Notes: a model not told the origin generated them from the sequence alone. A DNA stretch of 6,197 nucleotides from Actinomycetota bacterium (GCA_009699825.1 WLNM01000066.1:1-6197); one strand, 5' to 3'. Counted from the first letter of the stretch, positions 1 through 6,156 are shown. Made by a program: numbers and translations.

Positions 1-138
1 CCGCCGCCAGGAGTTATAGCAATAGCATCTGAGACAGCACTTTCAAAGACGGGTTCAGAAGAAATTAACCATGCAACATCGGCGCGAGTGTTTGAGCGGG
101 CACAGGCATTAACGCTTAATGCGATATCAAACACTTAA
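1..138 (+). CDS. C-terminal fragment of an unrecognised protein
   Basis: Frame 1 is open from the first base and ends at a TAA at 136-138, giving the last 45 residues of a protein whose start lies outside the window. The other two + frames close within about 30 bases. The fragment begins PPPGVIAIASETAL and ends in a likely amphipathic helix (ARVFERAQALTLNAI) with a short polar tail. It shows no membrane segment and no motif that I recognise, so no function is assigned. A two-part inverted repeat overlaps its last codons (separate entry). The next gene starts 98 bases downstream on the same strand and appears to have its own promoter. The main doubt is whether 45 open codons are enough to prove coding. 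Confidence 0.6.
   Translation, partial: PPPGVIAIASETALSKTGSEEINHATSARVFERAQALTLNAISNT
87..135 (+). other. Nested inverted repeat overlapping the end of the first CDS
   Basis: Positions 87-95 (AGTGTTTGA) pair perfectly with 127-135 (TCAAACACT). Inside lies a second perfect 7-bp stem, 106-112 (GCATTAA) with 116-122 (TTAATGC), around a 3-base loop. Internal loops of 10 and 4 bases separate the two stems. The structure ends directly before the TAA stop codon at 136-138. No T-run follows on either strand, so it is not a standard intrinsic terminator. It could be an mRNA 3'-end structure, or chance. Confidence 0.35.
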
Positions 139-201
139 ATTCACCCCAAACACCTTCGAATCCATTCAGGCACTTTACAAGATGTGAGAAGAGAGCAATA
201 C

Positions 202-237
202 CTGAGTTTCAGCGTCGAGAGATGTAAAATTTCCGCA
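202..237 (+). promoter_or_regulatory. Candidate promoter for a leaderless DUF1761 mRNA
   Basis: TAAAAT at 225-230 matches the -10 consensus TATAAT at five of six positions. Its usual start site, about 7 bases downstream, falls on 237, the A of the ATG. A weak -35 (CTGAGT, 202-207, three of six) sits 17 bases upstream of the -10. The only Shine-Dalgarno-like stretch, GAGAG at 217-221, is 15 bases from the ATG, which is too far to be convincing. Leaderless mRNAs are common in Actinobacteria, so promoter-to-ATG geometry is a reasonable reading, but it rests on a single hexamer. Confidence 0.35.
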
Positions 238-665
238 TGACATTTACTGGACTTAATCTCCTAGGTGTACTCCTCGCTTTTATTGTTTCATTCATCAGTG
301 GGGCCATCTGGTTTGGCCCCAAAACTTTTTATCCAGTGTGGATGAAAGCAAAGGGAAACGCGTCAGGTCAACTCTCAACAAGTCAGAACAAACCTGCACT
401 GTTATTTGGCGGAACCATCATCGGGGTTTTAATTCAAACTCTCACGGTTGCCTTTGTCGTCACAGCACTTGGTCACAATAACGCAAACTTTGGCGTTTCA
501 GATGGCGCACTCGTTGGTTTTGCACTGGGAGTGGGGATAGCAATGTTCGCCTCACTTTCGCATAGGTTGTTTGGTGGCGAGAACGTCAAAGTATGGATTA
601 TTGAGACAGCTAATGATGCAATCAATTTAACGATTGCTGGCGCAATAATCACATATTTCAACTAA
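237..665 (+). CDS. DUF1761-type small integral membrane protein
   Basis: This 142-residue protein is almost entirely hydrophobic, with four predicted membrane segments at roughly residues 6-26, 55-78, 88-108 and 118-139. The pattern resembles the DUF1761 family: an N-terminal helix followed by a G-A-[IL]-W-[FY]-G-P motif (here G22-A-I-W-F-G-P28), a polar WMKAKG stretch (35-40), a third helix ending in a conserved-looking SHRLFGG (108-114), and a final helix starting VWIIE. The length is normal for that family. Its molecular function is unknown; members are bacterial cytoplasmic-membrane proteins. The ATG at 237 is chosen because it starts just before the first helix and a -10-like element sits exactly one start-site distance upstream. 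No good ribosome-binding site precedes it. The neighbours give no functional clue. The family call is from pattern memory, not a profile search. Confidence 0.8.
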   Translation: MTFTGLNLLGVLLAFIVSFISGAIWFGPKTFYPVWMKAKGNASGQLSTSQNKPALLFGGTIIGVLIQTLTVAFVVTALGHNNANFGVSDGALVGFALGVGIAMFASLSHRLFGGENVKVWIIETANDAINLTIAGAIITYFN

Positions 666-695
666 AAATAGTTGGTATGCTTTAAGTCTCTACAA

Positions 696-738
696 AAAAA
701 ATATTATCCCTAATACAAAAGTCCAAGCCAGGAGAAAC
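696..738 (+). promoter_or_regulatory. Possible -10 element and ribosome-binding site for the lipoprotein gene
   Basis: TATTAT at 702-707 matches TATAAT at five of six positions and would place a transcript start near 714. I see no convincing -35 at the right spacing. AGGAG at 730-734, four bases before the ATG at 739, is a clear Shine-Dalgarno sequence and fixes the start of the lipoprotein gene. The region is A/T-rich with a run of eight A (693-700), so the -10 could be fortuitous. The ribosome-binding site is much firmer than the promoter. Confidence 0.4.
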
Positions 739-1260
739 ATGTTCACGAAGAAATCAGTCGGTATTATTTCAGTTATTACTCTTACGTTAATTGCTTCGTT
801 AACAGGTTGCTCGGAAAAAACATCTGGACTTAATGAAACACCTGAAGTTATTGAAACACCGATACCTGAATTGGCTTTAGATTTTGGTTCACCCTTAGAT
901 ATTGGCAGTGGAATTAAGGTAACTGTTTCTACCCCTGAATCATTTACACCTGGTCCTTACGCATCAAATTTCATTAAGGGGCAAGTTGCTGATCGCTTCA
1001 CAGTTCAAATTTCAAATGGCGGCACAAATGATTTCGATGTGACTCAATTTACAATCACAAGTTCATCAGCTGACGGAAGTTGCATCGATGTTCTTGACGG
1101 AGACAACGGCATCGCAGGCGCACCTACTGACCCACTCGTTGTAGGTGCAGATGTAACCTTTAATTATGCAATTGCGTGTAACGCTAAAGTTGGAGATCCT
1201 CTAAAGATTTCTCTCTCCAGCCCTGATGTAGTGCTTGCCCTTAATGGAACGCTCAAGTAA
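739..1260 (+). CDS. Small secreted lipoprotein with a DUF4352-like beta-rich domain
   Basis: This 173-residue protein begins with a lipoprotein signal peptide: a basic n-region (KK at 4-5), a hydrophobic stretch at 7-20 and a lipobox L21-T-G-C24. Lgt/LspA processing would leave Cys24 lipidated and the rest outside the membrane. A Thr/Pro/Glu-rich linker (about 25-47) leads to a domain at about 50-173 of alternating hydrophobic residues typical of beta strands, including IKVTVSTPESF (59-69), DRFTVQISNGG (85-95) and a C-terminal stretch ending NGTLK. This layout resembles the DUF4352 Ig-like domains common on Gram-positive lipoproteins. Cys115 and Cys147 are the only other cysteines and could form a disulfide. 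The start is supported by AGGAG four bases upstream. The gene converges on the peptide-transporter operon and probably has no functional tie to it. The specific role is unknown; the lipoprotein call is firm, the domain call tentative. Confidence 0.82.
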   Translation: MFTKKSVGIISVITLTLIASLTGCSEKTSGLNETPEVIETPIPELALDFGSPLDIGSGIKVTVSTPESFTPGPYASNFIKGQVADRFTVQISNGGTNDFDVTQFTITSSSADGSCIDVLDGDNGIAGAPTDPLVVGADVTFNYAIACNAKVGDPLKISLSSPDVVLALNGTLK

Positions 1261-1287
1261 CTAAAAATATTTAAGAATTACTTGTGC
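1251..1287. terminator. Weak bidirectional hairpin across the two convergent stop codons
   Basis: CAAGTAA (1254-1260), which includes the lipoprotein stop codon, pairs perfectly with TTACTTG (1278-1284). After one T-T mismatch, two further G-C pairs extend it (1251-1252 with 1286-1287). The loop of 17 A/T-rich bases holds the stop codon of the - strand DppF gene. The position suits a shared terminator for convergent genes. However, the stem is A/T-rich and neither side has a proper T-run, so termination may depend on Rho or occur elsewhere. Confidence 0.3.
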
Positions 1288-2260
1288 CTTCTGGAAAGTG
1301 ACAAGCAAGGGTGTGATTCGGTGAAATCTGAATTGGCACAGGTGCTTCGCTAATACAACGATCCTGTACTTTCCAGCATCGAGTACTAAATACGCATCCA
1401 GTTGGCGGATTGGCAGGACTTGGTAAATCGCCAGTTAAAATAATTCTCTCTCGCTTGCGTTCAATAATTGGATCCGGAATCGGTACGGCTGAGAGCAGAG
1501 CTTTTGTGTAAGGGTGACGGGGATTGGCAAAGAGTTCGATGGTTGTTGCAATTTCCATTACTTTTCCAAGGTACATAACCACTACACGATCTGAAATATG
1601 TTGCACTACTGATAAATCATGAGCAACAAAAAGATAAGAAAGTCCAAGTTCTTTTTGTAGGTCATCTAAAAGATTAACCACTTGAGCCTGAATCGAAACA
1701 TCCAACGCCGAGACGGGTTCGTCGGCAACTATTAAATGTGGTTTCAGTGCAAGTGCTCGTGCAATTCCAATACGTTGACGTTGTCCACCCGAGAATTCGT
1801 GAGGAAAACGGTTGATGTGCTCGGGGTTCAGTCCAACCATTTCGAGAAGTTCTTGAATCGCTTTGACGCGTCCACCGGTTGGTTCTATTTTGTGAATGAT
1901 AAAAGCCGCTTCAATTATTGTTCCAACTGTATGCCGAGGATTCAGAGATGCGTAAGGATCCTGAAAAATCATCTGCATCTTTGATCGACGAACTTTCATC
2001 TCTCTTCTACTCAGTTTGGAGATGTCTTCACCTTCGAAAATTATGCTTCCAGCGGTTGGGTCATAAATTTTCATCACAGTGCGGCCAACAGTTGTTTTGC
2101 CACAACCAGATTCTCCAACGAGTCCTACGGTTTCTCCGCGACCGACGGTAAAATCAACACCGTCGACAGCTTTAATTAGTGTCTTGCCTCGACCAAATGC
2201 GCCACCAACTTTGAAATGTTTTTGCAAGCCGCGAAGCTCTAGGATATTTTCTGAATTCAT
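1271..2260 (-). CDS. dppF: Peptide ABC transporter ATP-binding protein, DppF/OppF type
   Basis: This is one of the two cytoplasmic ATPases of a peptide importer, 329 residues, the usual length for the family. The ABC motifs are intact: Walker A GESGCGKT (49-56), Q-loop Gln100 in IFQDP, signature FSGGQRQR (156-163), Walker B LIVADEP (176-182, catalytic Glu181) and switch His214. The N-terminal HFKVGG...KAVDGV stretch is typical of the F-type rather than the D-type subunit. The C-terminal oligo_HPY extension starts around NPRHPYTKALL (246-256) and carries four cysteines, C289, C295, C302 and C320, the pattern linked to an iron-sulfur cluster in actinobacterial Opp/Dpp ATPases. The ATG overlaps the stop codon of the upstream ATPase by one base (TAATG), and GAAGG (2265-2269) lies four bases before it, so the two are probably translationally coupled. 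It is the last gene of the operon. The substrate (di- or oligopeptide) cannot be set from this subunit. Confidence 0.95.
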   Translation of the reverse strand: MNSENILELRGLQKHFKVGGAFGRGKTLIKAVDGVDFTVGRGETVGLVGESGCGKTTVGRTVMKIYDPTAGSIIFEGEDISKLSRREMKVRRSKMQMIFQDPYASLNPRHTVGTIIEAAFIIHKIEPTGGRVKAIQELLEMVGLNPEHINRFPHEFSGGQRQRIGIARALALKPHLIVADEPVSALDVSIQAQVVNLLDDLQKELGLSYLFVAHDLSVVQHISDRVVVMYLGKVMEIATTIELFANPRHPYTKALLSAVPIPDPIIERKRERIILTGDLPSPANPPTGCVFSTRCWKVQDRCISEAPVPIQISPNHTLACHFPEGTSNS

Positions 2261-3288
2261 TAGGCCTTCACATTTCTTCCTGTGAGGGAATGAATTTGCT
2301 CCGTACTAAGAAAGCATCGAGCGAAATGATCTTTCGCTTTCTCAGTCAATTCTGGATCCTCTGTCGTACATCGATTACCAGAAACGTGAGAAACAAACTG
2401 ACAGCGCGGAGCAAACGAACAACCCTTTGGTAATCCGATTAATGATGGTGGTTGCCCTGAAATAGCCTTTAGTCGATGGCTGCCGAATTGATCTACTCGT
2501 GGGATTGACTCAAGTAAAGCAGTTGTATAGGGGTGTTGGGAGCGATAGAAAATTTCATCAATTGCAGAAGTTTCAACTATTTTTCCGCCGTACATTACGC
2601 ATACATTGTCCGCAACTTCTGCGACTACACCTAAGTCATGAGTGATCAGAATAACTGCCATATTAAATTCTTTTTGAATTTCTTGAATCAATTTAAGAAT
2701 TTGTGATTGCACTGTTACATCTAGTGCTGTTGTTGGCTCATCAGCAATGAGCAACTTTGGATTGTTAACTAGCGCCATCGCAATCATTACTCGCTGGCGC
2801 ATGCCGCCTGAGAATTGATGAGGGAAATCCTTTACTCGATCTGCGGCGCTAGGTATACCCACGAGGTCCAACATTTCAGTGGCACGCTTCATTCCATCGC
2901 GTTTTGATCCTTCGTTATAGAGAGACCAGGCTTCAGCAATTTGATTACCAACCGAAAAATATGGATGCAGCGCCGACATTGGATCCTGAAAAATCATTGA
3001 CATTACTTTTCCGCGTAGACGACGGACAGTTTCTTCTGGCGCCGAAATTACATCGATTGGACTTTCGTCAAGATTAAGAAAAGCACTTCCAGAAATCTGA
3101 GTAGTCGCTCGATTATGTAGACCCATGATTGCCAAGTTTGAAACAGACTTACCAGATCCGGATTCGCCAACGATTGCTAAGGTTTTTCCAAGGTCTACTG
3201 AGTATGAAACATCATTGGAAGCTTTAACCAGACCATCTTCGGTCGGGAAAGAGACTGAAAGATTTTTTACTTCTAGGAATTTTGTCAT
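2260..3288 (-). CDS. dppD: Peptide ABC transporter ATP-binding protein, DppD/OppD type
   Basis: This is the partner ATPase of the importer, 342 residues, a normal full length. Motifs in order are Walker A GESGSGKS (41-48), Q-loop Gln101 in IFQDP, signature FSGGMRQR (159-166), Walker B LLIADEP (179-185, catalytic Glu184) and switch His217 in ITHD. The methionine in the signature and the MSALHPY stretch after the Q-loop are D-type features. The oligo_HPY C-terminus (from about QHPYTTALL, 251) carries C290, C296, C307 and C325, a likely metal- or iron-sulfur-binding set. The ATG shares one base with the permease stop codon (TGATG at 3290-3286). Only a weak GAGAG at 3299-3303 lies upstream, so translation probably depends on ribosomes ending the permease. 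Both ATP sites look competent, so this pair should be a heterodimer with two intact sets of motifs. Confidence 0.95.
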   Translation of the reverse strand: MTKFLEVKNLSVSFPTEDGLVKASNDVSYSVDLGKTLAIVGESGSGKSVSNLAIMGLHNRATTQISGSAFLNLDESPIDVISAPEETVRRLRGKVMSMIFQDPMSALHPYFSVGNQIAEAWSLYNEGSKRDGMKRATEMLDLVGIPSAADRVKDFPHQFSGGMRQRVMIAMALVNNPKLLIADEPTTALDVTVQSQILKLIQEIQKEFNMAVILITHDLGVVAEVADNVCVMYGGKIVETSAIDEIFYRSQHPYTTALLESIPRVDQFGSHRLKAISGQPPSLIGLPKGCSFAPRCQFVSHVSGNRCTTEDPELTEKAKDHFARCFLSTEQIHSLTGRNVKA

Positions 3289-4289
3289 CAGGTACGAACT
3301 CTCGGATCTAAATATGCGTACGCGACATCGACAATGAGGTTCATGATGACAACAAATGCTGACCCCACCAAAGTTGTTGCAACAATAATTGGTAGGTCGT
3401 AAGTTTCAAGTACAGCCTTAAGACTTAGTTTTCCAAGTCCAGACAATCCAAAAATTCCTTCGGTGATGATTGCGCCACCTAAAAGTCCAGCGAAGTCCAA
3501 GCCAGCAATCGTGACAATTGGCGCAAGGGCTGCACGCAAAGTGTGCTTACGGAGAATCACTTTTTCACTCAAACCTTTAGCACGCGCAGTGCGAATGTAA
3601 TCTTCACTGCTAATCTCTAAAACGTTAGAGCGAGTAAATCTCGTGTAAGTCGCGGCGTAGGCAAGGGCCAACGTTGCGCAAGGAAAAAAGAAAGTTCGAA
3701 GCCACCCAATTGGATCGGTAATTGGATTTTTCCAATCGCCGAGTTCGAGTGGATTGACTAAATGAAACTTAAGCACGATAAAGAGAACAACTAAAATTCC
3801 TGTAATAAAAGTTGGAAGTGATGTACCGACTAGCACAAATACATTACTGGCTCTATCTGCAAATTTTCCTTTTTTGCGCGCAGCAAGAACGCCCAGGGAA
3901 ACACCGACAGAGAGCCACAATACAAAAGCTCCAATTGTTAGGCTCAGTGTTGTAGGGAAAACGTCCGCGATAATTGTTGAAACACATTCGTGGCGATTAA
4001 AAGAATAACCAAATGAGGGCGCTCCACAATAGATATCTTCTACTCCACCTTCGCCATATGTACGACCTTGAAAGAGACCTTGAATAAATCGCCACCACTG
4101 TTCTAGGACAGAGACGTCAAGACCTAGGCGATGTCGATTGGCTTCGACCAAATCAGGTGTGCATTGTTTTGAGCAGATTAATCGCGCTGGATCAACTGGA
4201 ATTAAATCAAAAATATAAAAAATTGTGAAGCTAACTATGAGCAGAAGTATCGCTGTATACAACAGGCGTCTTGTTACATACTTCAGCAT
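3288..4289 (-). CDS. dppB: Peptide ABC transporter permease, DppB/OppB type
   Basis: This inner-membrane channel subunit has 333 residues, the normal length. It has six predicted membrane segments at about 10-30, 112-137, 147-174, 200-215, 258-280 and 299-322. The binding-protein-dependent transport loop that docks on the ATPase, EDYIRTARAKGLSEKVILRKH (229-249), lies between segments 4 and 5. The protein ends in the family-typical NLIVDVAYAYLDPRVRT. The long external loop between segments 1 and 2 (31-110) is characteristic of B-type rather than C-type permeases. It holds four cysteines, C39, C43, C88 and C102, which could form two disulfides outside the cell. The start is well supported by AAGGAG (4300-4305), ten bases before the ATG. 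The gene lies 109 bases after the binding-protein gene and overlaps dppD by one base. The C-type partner permease is not in this window. Confidence 0.93.
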   Translation of the reverse strand: MLKYVTRRLLYTAILLLIVSFTIFYIFDLIPVDPARLICSKQCTPDLVEANRHRLGLDVSVLEQWWRFIQGLFQGRTYGEGGVEDIYCGAPSFGYSFNRHECVSTIIADVFPTTLSLTIGAFVLWLSVGVSLGVLAARKKGKFADRASNVFVLVGTSLPTFITGILVVLFIVLKFHLVNPLELGDWKNPITDPIGWLRTFFFPCATLALAYAATYTRFTRSNVLEISSEDYIRTARAKGLSEKVILRKHTLRAALAPIVTIAGLDFAGLLGGAIITEGIFGLSGLGKLSLKAVLETYDLPIIVATTLVGSAFVVIMNLIVDVAYAYLDPRVRT

Positions 4290-4299
4290 TTTGACTTAA

Positions 4300-4305
4300 C
4301 TCCTT
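4300..4305 (-). promoter_or_regulatory. Strong ribosome-binding site of the permease gene
   Basis: CTCCTT on the + strand reads AAGGAG on the - strand, ten bases before the permease ATG at 4289. The permease therefore has its own efficient translation start, unlike the two ATPase genes, which rely on stop-start overlaps. This matters because a stem-loop separates the permease from the binding-protein gene. Confidence 0.7.
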
Positions 4306-4344
4306 GTGGGATTTTTCCTGAAAAGAACGAGGTGATTAATGTGG

Positions 4345-4400
4345 AAAAGTTAAGTTGCTGGATAACCCTTGCGGATTATCCAGCAACTTATTTTACTTTT
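4345..4400 (-). terminator. Long stem-loop between binding-protein and permease genes (attenuator or mRNA stabiliser)
   Basis: Positions 4351-4365 (TAAGTTGCTGGATAA) pair perfectly with 4376-4390, a 15-bp stem. Two more C-G pairs with a bulged A (4366-4367 with 4373-4374) close the apical loop. Outside the stem, 4345-4350 (AAAAGT) pairs with 4395-4400 (ACTTTT), leaving a bulge of four T (4391-4394), so the whole structure has over 20 base pairs and reaches into the binding-protein stop codon (4399-4401). In the operon direction the 15-bp stem is followed by ACTTTTCC, a short T-run, so partial termination is plausible. Such structures between binding-protein and permease genes are known in other importers to protect the upstream mRNA end and favour the binding protein. 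On the + strand the stem is followed by TTTTACTTTTATTT, so it could also stop antisense transcripts. Confidence 0.75.
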
Positions 4401-6156
4401 ATTTCTTGATATATAGATCGTTATAGATTGGTGAAGACATAATCTTCCATTCCTGGAAGCCACCAATTTTAGATCCCCAAGTTAATTGATCTTTTGAGAA
4501 GACCGTACGGATGTACCAATATTGATCCATTCCGTATTGTGAGAGTTCATGCCAAAGTTTGGCTTGTTTTTTGCGATCCAATTCAACGTAGGCCTTATTT
4601 ATCTTCGCGATAAATGGTGCATACGCTGGAGTCTTTTCATTGCTGGTGTAGTTACAGCAACCATCTCCCCACATTTCTGGGATTACAGTTGATGCATTTG
4701 CCCAATCGGGTGCCCAACCTGAACCTATGAAGTCAGTTGCTGCACTGTATTCAACGAGGTTTGCGTTGTAAGTACCAGATGGCTTGTAAACAGTTTCAAT
4801 AACTATTCCAGCCTTAGCAAGAGCAGCTTCAACAATTACTGCAGATTTTTTATTATCCGCAGTATCAGCACGGTAGTACTTCAAGCCCTTTGCAGGGTTT
4901 GTCGCACGATCGTATGCATCTGGGCACTCAGTCTTGGCTTGTGCGAGTAAAGTTTTTGCATATTCAGGATTTCCACCAATTTTGAAGTTTGGATCGTGAA
5001 TATTTCCCTTTGTTGCGATGTAGTCCATACCTAGGTTTGGCTTGACGATGTTATCGCCCATCTCACCGTAGTACTTCAATCCACCTGCAAGATCAATGAG
5101 TGACTGATTGTCGTATGCGAAGAAAACAGCCTTACGAACAAGGAGGCAATCAAGGTGTCCCGCTGAGTTATTAGCTGATAAGTAGGTTACGAAAGAGTCC
5201 ACAATGTTTAAGCGTTGCTTAGCCTTTGTTGGATCCGCAAAGTAAGTTGGAGTGTTTGTTGATTGCAGACCATCCATATTTATTCCATTTGGAATCTGGT
5301 CGGTCATATCAATTTCATCACGTACATCTTCATTGAGACCAAACTTGATAGAAATAGAGTTTGGAAGTGCTTTGCGAAGTGGATCTGAAGACTTCTTCCA
5401 CTTGCTGTTGCGAACCAAGACTAATTTGTCGTTGATTTTATAAGATTTGACCTTGTAAGGACCTGTTGCCATTGGATGTAGGTCGTACTTGTCACCAGTA
5501 TCTTTACTAGCTTTTACAGGGCCAGCAGTTGGATAGCTAGCGAAGTAGTTAAAGTCAGGGACTGAACGACTCAACTTGTATGTGATTGTTCGATTGTCCT
5601 TTGAACAAGTTACTGCCTTGTCATACAACTTCTGGCCAGTTTTTTTGTATGGACCAGCGTAGGCAGAAGATCCATCCTTTAACTTTGGAATATCTAGCCA
5701 TGTAATTGCATAGGTTGGGCCAGCGTTGAATACATCAGTAGCAAATGCTCGTGACATACCGTACTTGAGGTCAGCACAAGTAACTGCTGTGCCATCTTCC
5801 CATGTAACTCCTGGTCGCAATGTAAATGTCCATGTCTTTGCCTTGTTACTTGGTACACCAGTGTTAGTAGCCAAGTCTCCAGTTAATTCGGTACCGGCAC
5901 TGCCAGGTACCATCTTGTATGAAGTTAATTGACGGAAAATATATGTTCCGTACAGTGCGATATCTCGACCTGTATACATATTTGTAGGGTCAAGAGCTGC
6001 TACCTGTTCATTGTGAGTGTAAAAGTTTAACGTTCCACCTTTTACCTCAGCAGCATTTGCTGGACTTACACCGCTTACCATCGCTAACGACACTGCAAGC
6101 GCAGTCGTCGCTACAACAGAGATCCAGCGGCGTGTAGTCAGATTCATTGCTGACAT
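4399..6156 (-). CDS. Peptide ABC transporter substrate-binding protein, solute-binding family 5
   Basis: This extracytoplasmic receptor of the importer has 585 residues, normal for peptide-binding family 5 (SBP_bac_5, PF00496). The N-terminus is a secretion signal: basic RR at 9-10, a hydrophobic core at about 12-30, and a signal peptidase I site at ANA-A (33-36). There is no lipobox and no cysteine before residue 127, unusual for a monoderm. The mature protein shows the family hallmark WTFTLRPGVTWEDGTAVTCADLKYG (109-133) and the later GSGWAPDWANAST stretch (478-490) found in the peptide-binding domain. It has six cysteines: C127, C184, C337, C411 and the adjacent pair C500-C501. AGGAGG (6162-6167) is five bases before the chosen ATG; an in-frame ATG at codon 4 is the alternative. 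It is the first gene of the block visible here, and a stem-loop follows its stop. Peptide is the most likely ligand; the exact substrate is unknown. Confidence 0.94.
   Translation of the reverse strand: MSAMNLTTRRWISVVATTALAVSLAMVSGVSPANAAEVKGGTLNFYTHNEQVAALDPTNMYTGRDIALYGTYIFRQLTSYKMVPGSAGTELTGDLATNTGVPSNKAKTWTFTLRPGVTWEDGTAVTCADLKYGMSRAFATDVFNAGPTYAITWLDIPKLKDGSSAYAGPYKKTGQKLYDKAVTCSKDNRTITYKLSRSVPDFNYFASYPTAGPVKASKDTGDKYDLHPMATGPYKVKSYKINDKLVLVRNSKWKKSSDPLRKALPNSISIKFGLNEDVRDEIDMTDQIPNGINMDGLQSTNTPTYFADPTKAKQRLNIVDSFVTYLSANNSAGHLDCLLVRKAVFFAYDNQSLIDLAGGLKYYGEMGDNIVKPNLGMDYIATKGNIHDPNFKIGGNPEYAKTLLAQAKTECPDAYDRATNPAKGLKYYRADTADNKKSAVIVEAALAKAGIVIETVYKPSGTYNANLVEYSAATDFIGSGWAPDWANASTVIPEMWGDGCCNYTSNEKTPAYAPFIAKINKAYVELDRKKQAKLWHELSQYGMDQYWYIRTVFSKDQLTWGSKIGGFQEWKIMSSPIYNDLYIKK

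Noticed and set aside
473..661. - strand open frame inside the DUF1761 gene
   Set aside because: Its hydrophobic look mirrors the complementary membrane-protein codons; no ribosome-binding site, and the + strand protein has clear family features.
1736..2285. Several + strand open frames opposite the DppF gene (1736-1984, 1918-2151, 2079-2285)
   Set aside because: They lie antisense within a well-supported ABC ATPase gene, overlap one another, lack ribosome-binding sites and give unnatural compositions.
3125..3337. + strand open frame opposite the DppD/DppB junction
   Set aside because: Antisense shadow of two clear genes, with no start signal or recognisable protein.
5890..5911. Two GGTACC palindromes forming a short hairpin with a one-base bulge and a 3-base loop
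   Set aside because: It lies within the binding-protein coding region (residues about 83-89, VPGSAGT) and is adequately explained by codon choice and chance.
5252..5932. Two + strand open frames opposite the binding-protein gene (5252-5443, 5726-5932)
   Set aside because: Fully antisense to a strongly supported 585-residue protein, with no independent support.
6117..6150. Twin-arginine (Tat) signal in the binding protein (TRRWIS)
   Set aside because: Only the RR pair fits; the following residues do not match the Tat consensus and the core is strongly hydrophobic, so ordinary Sec export is more likely.
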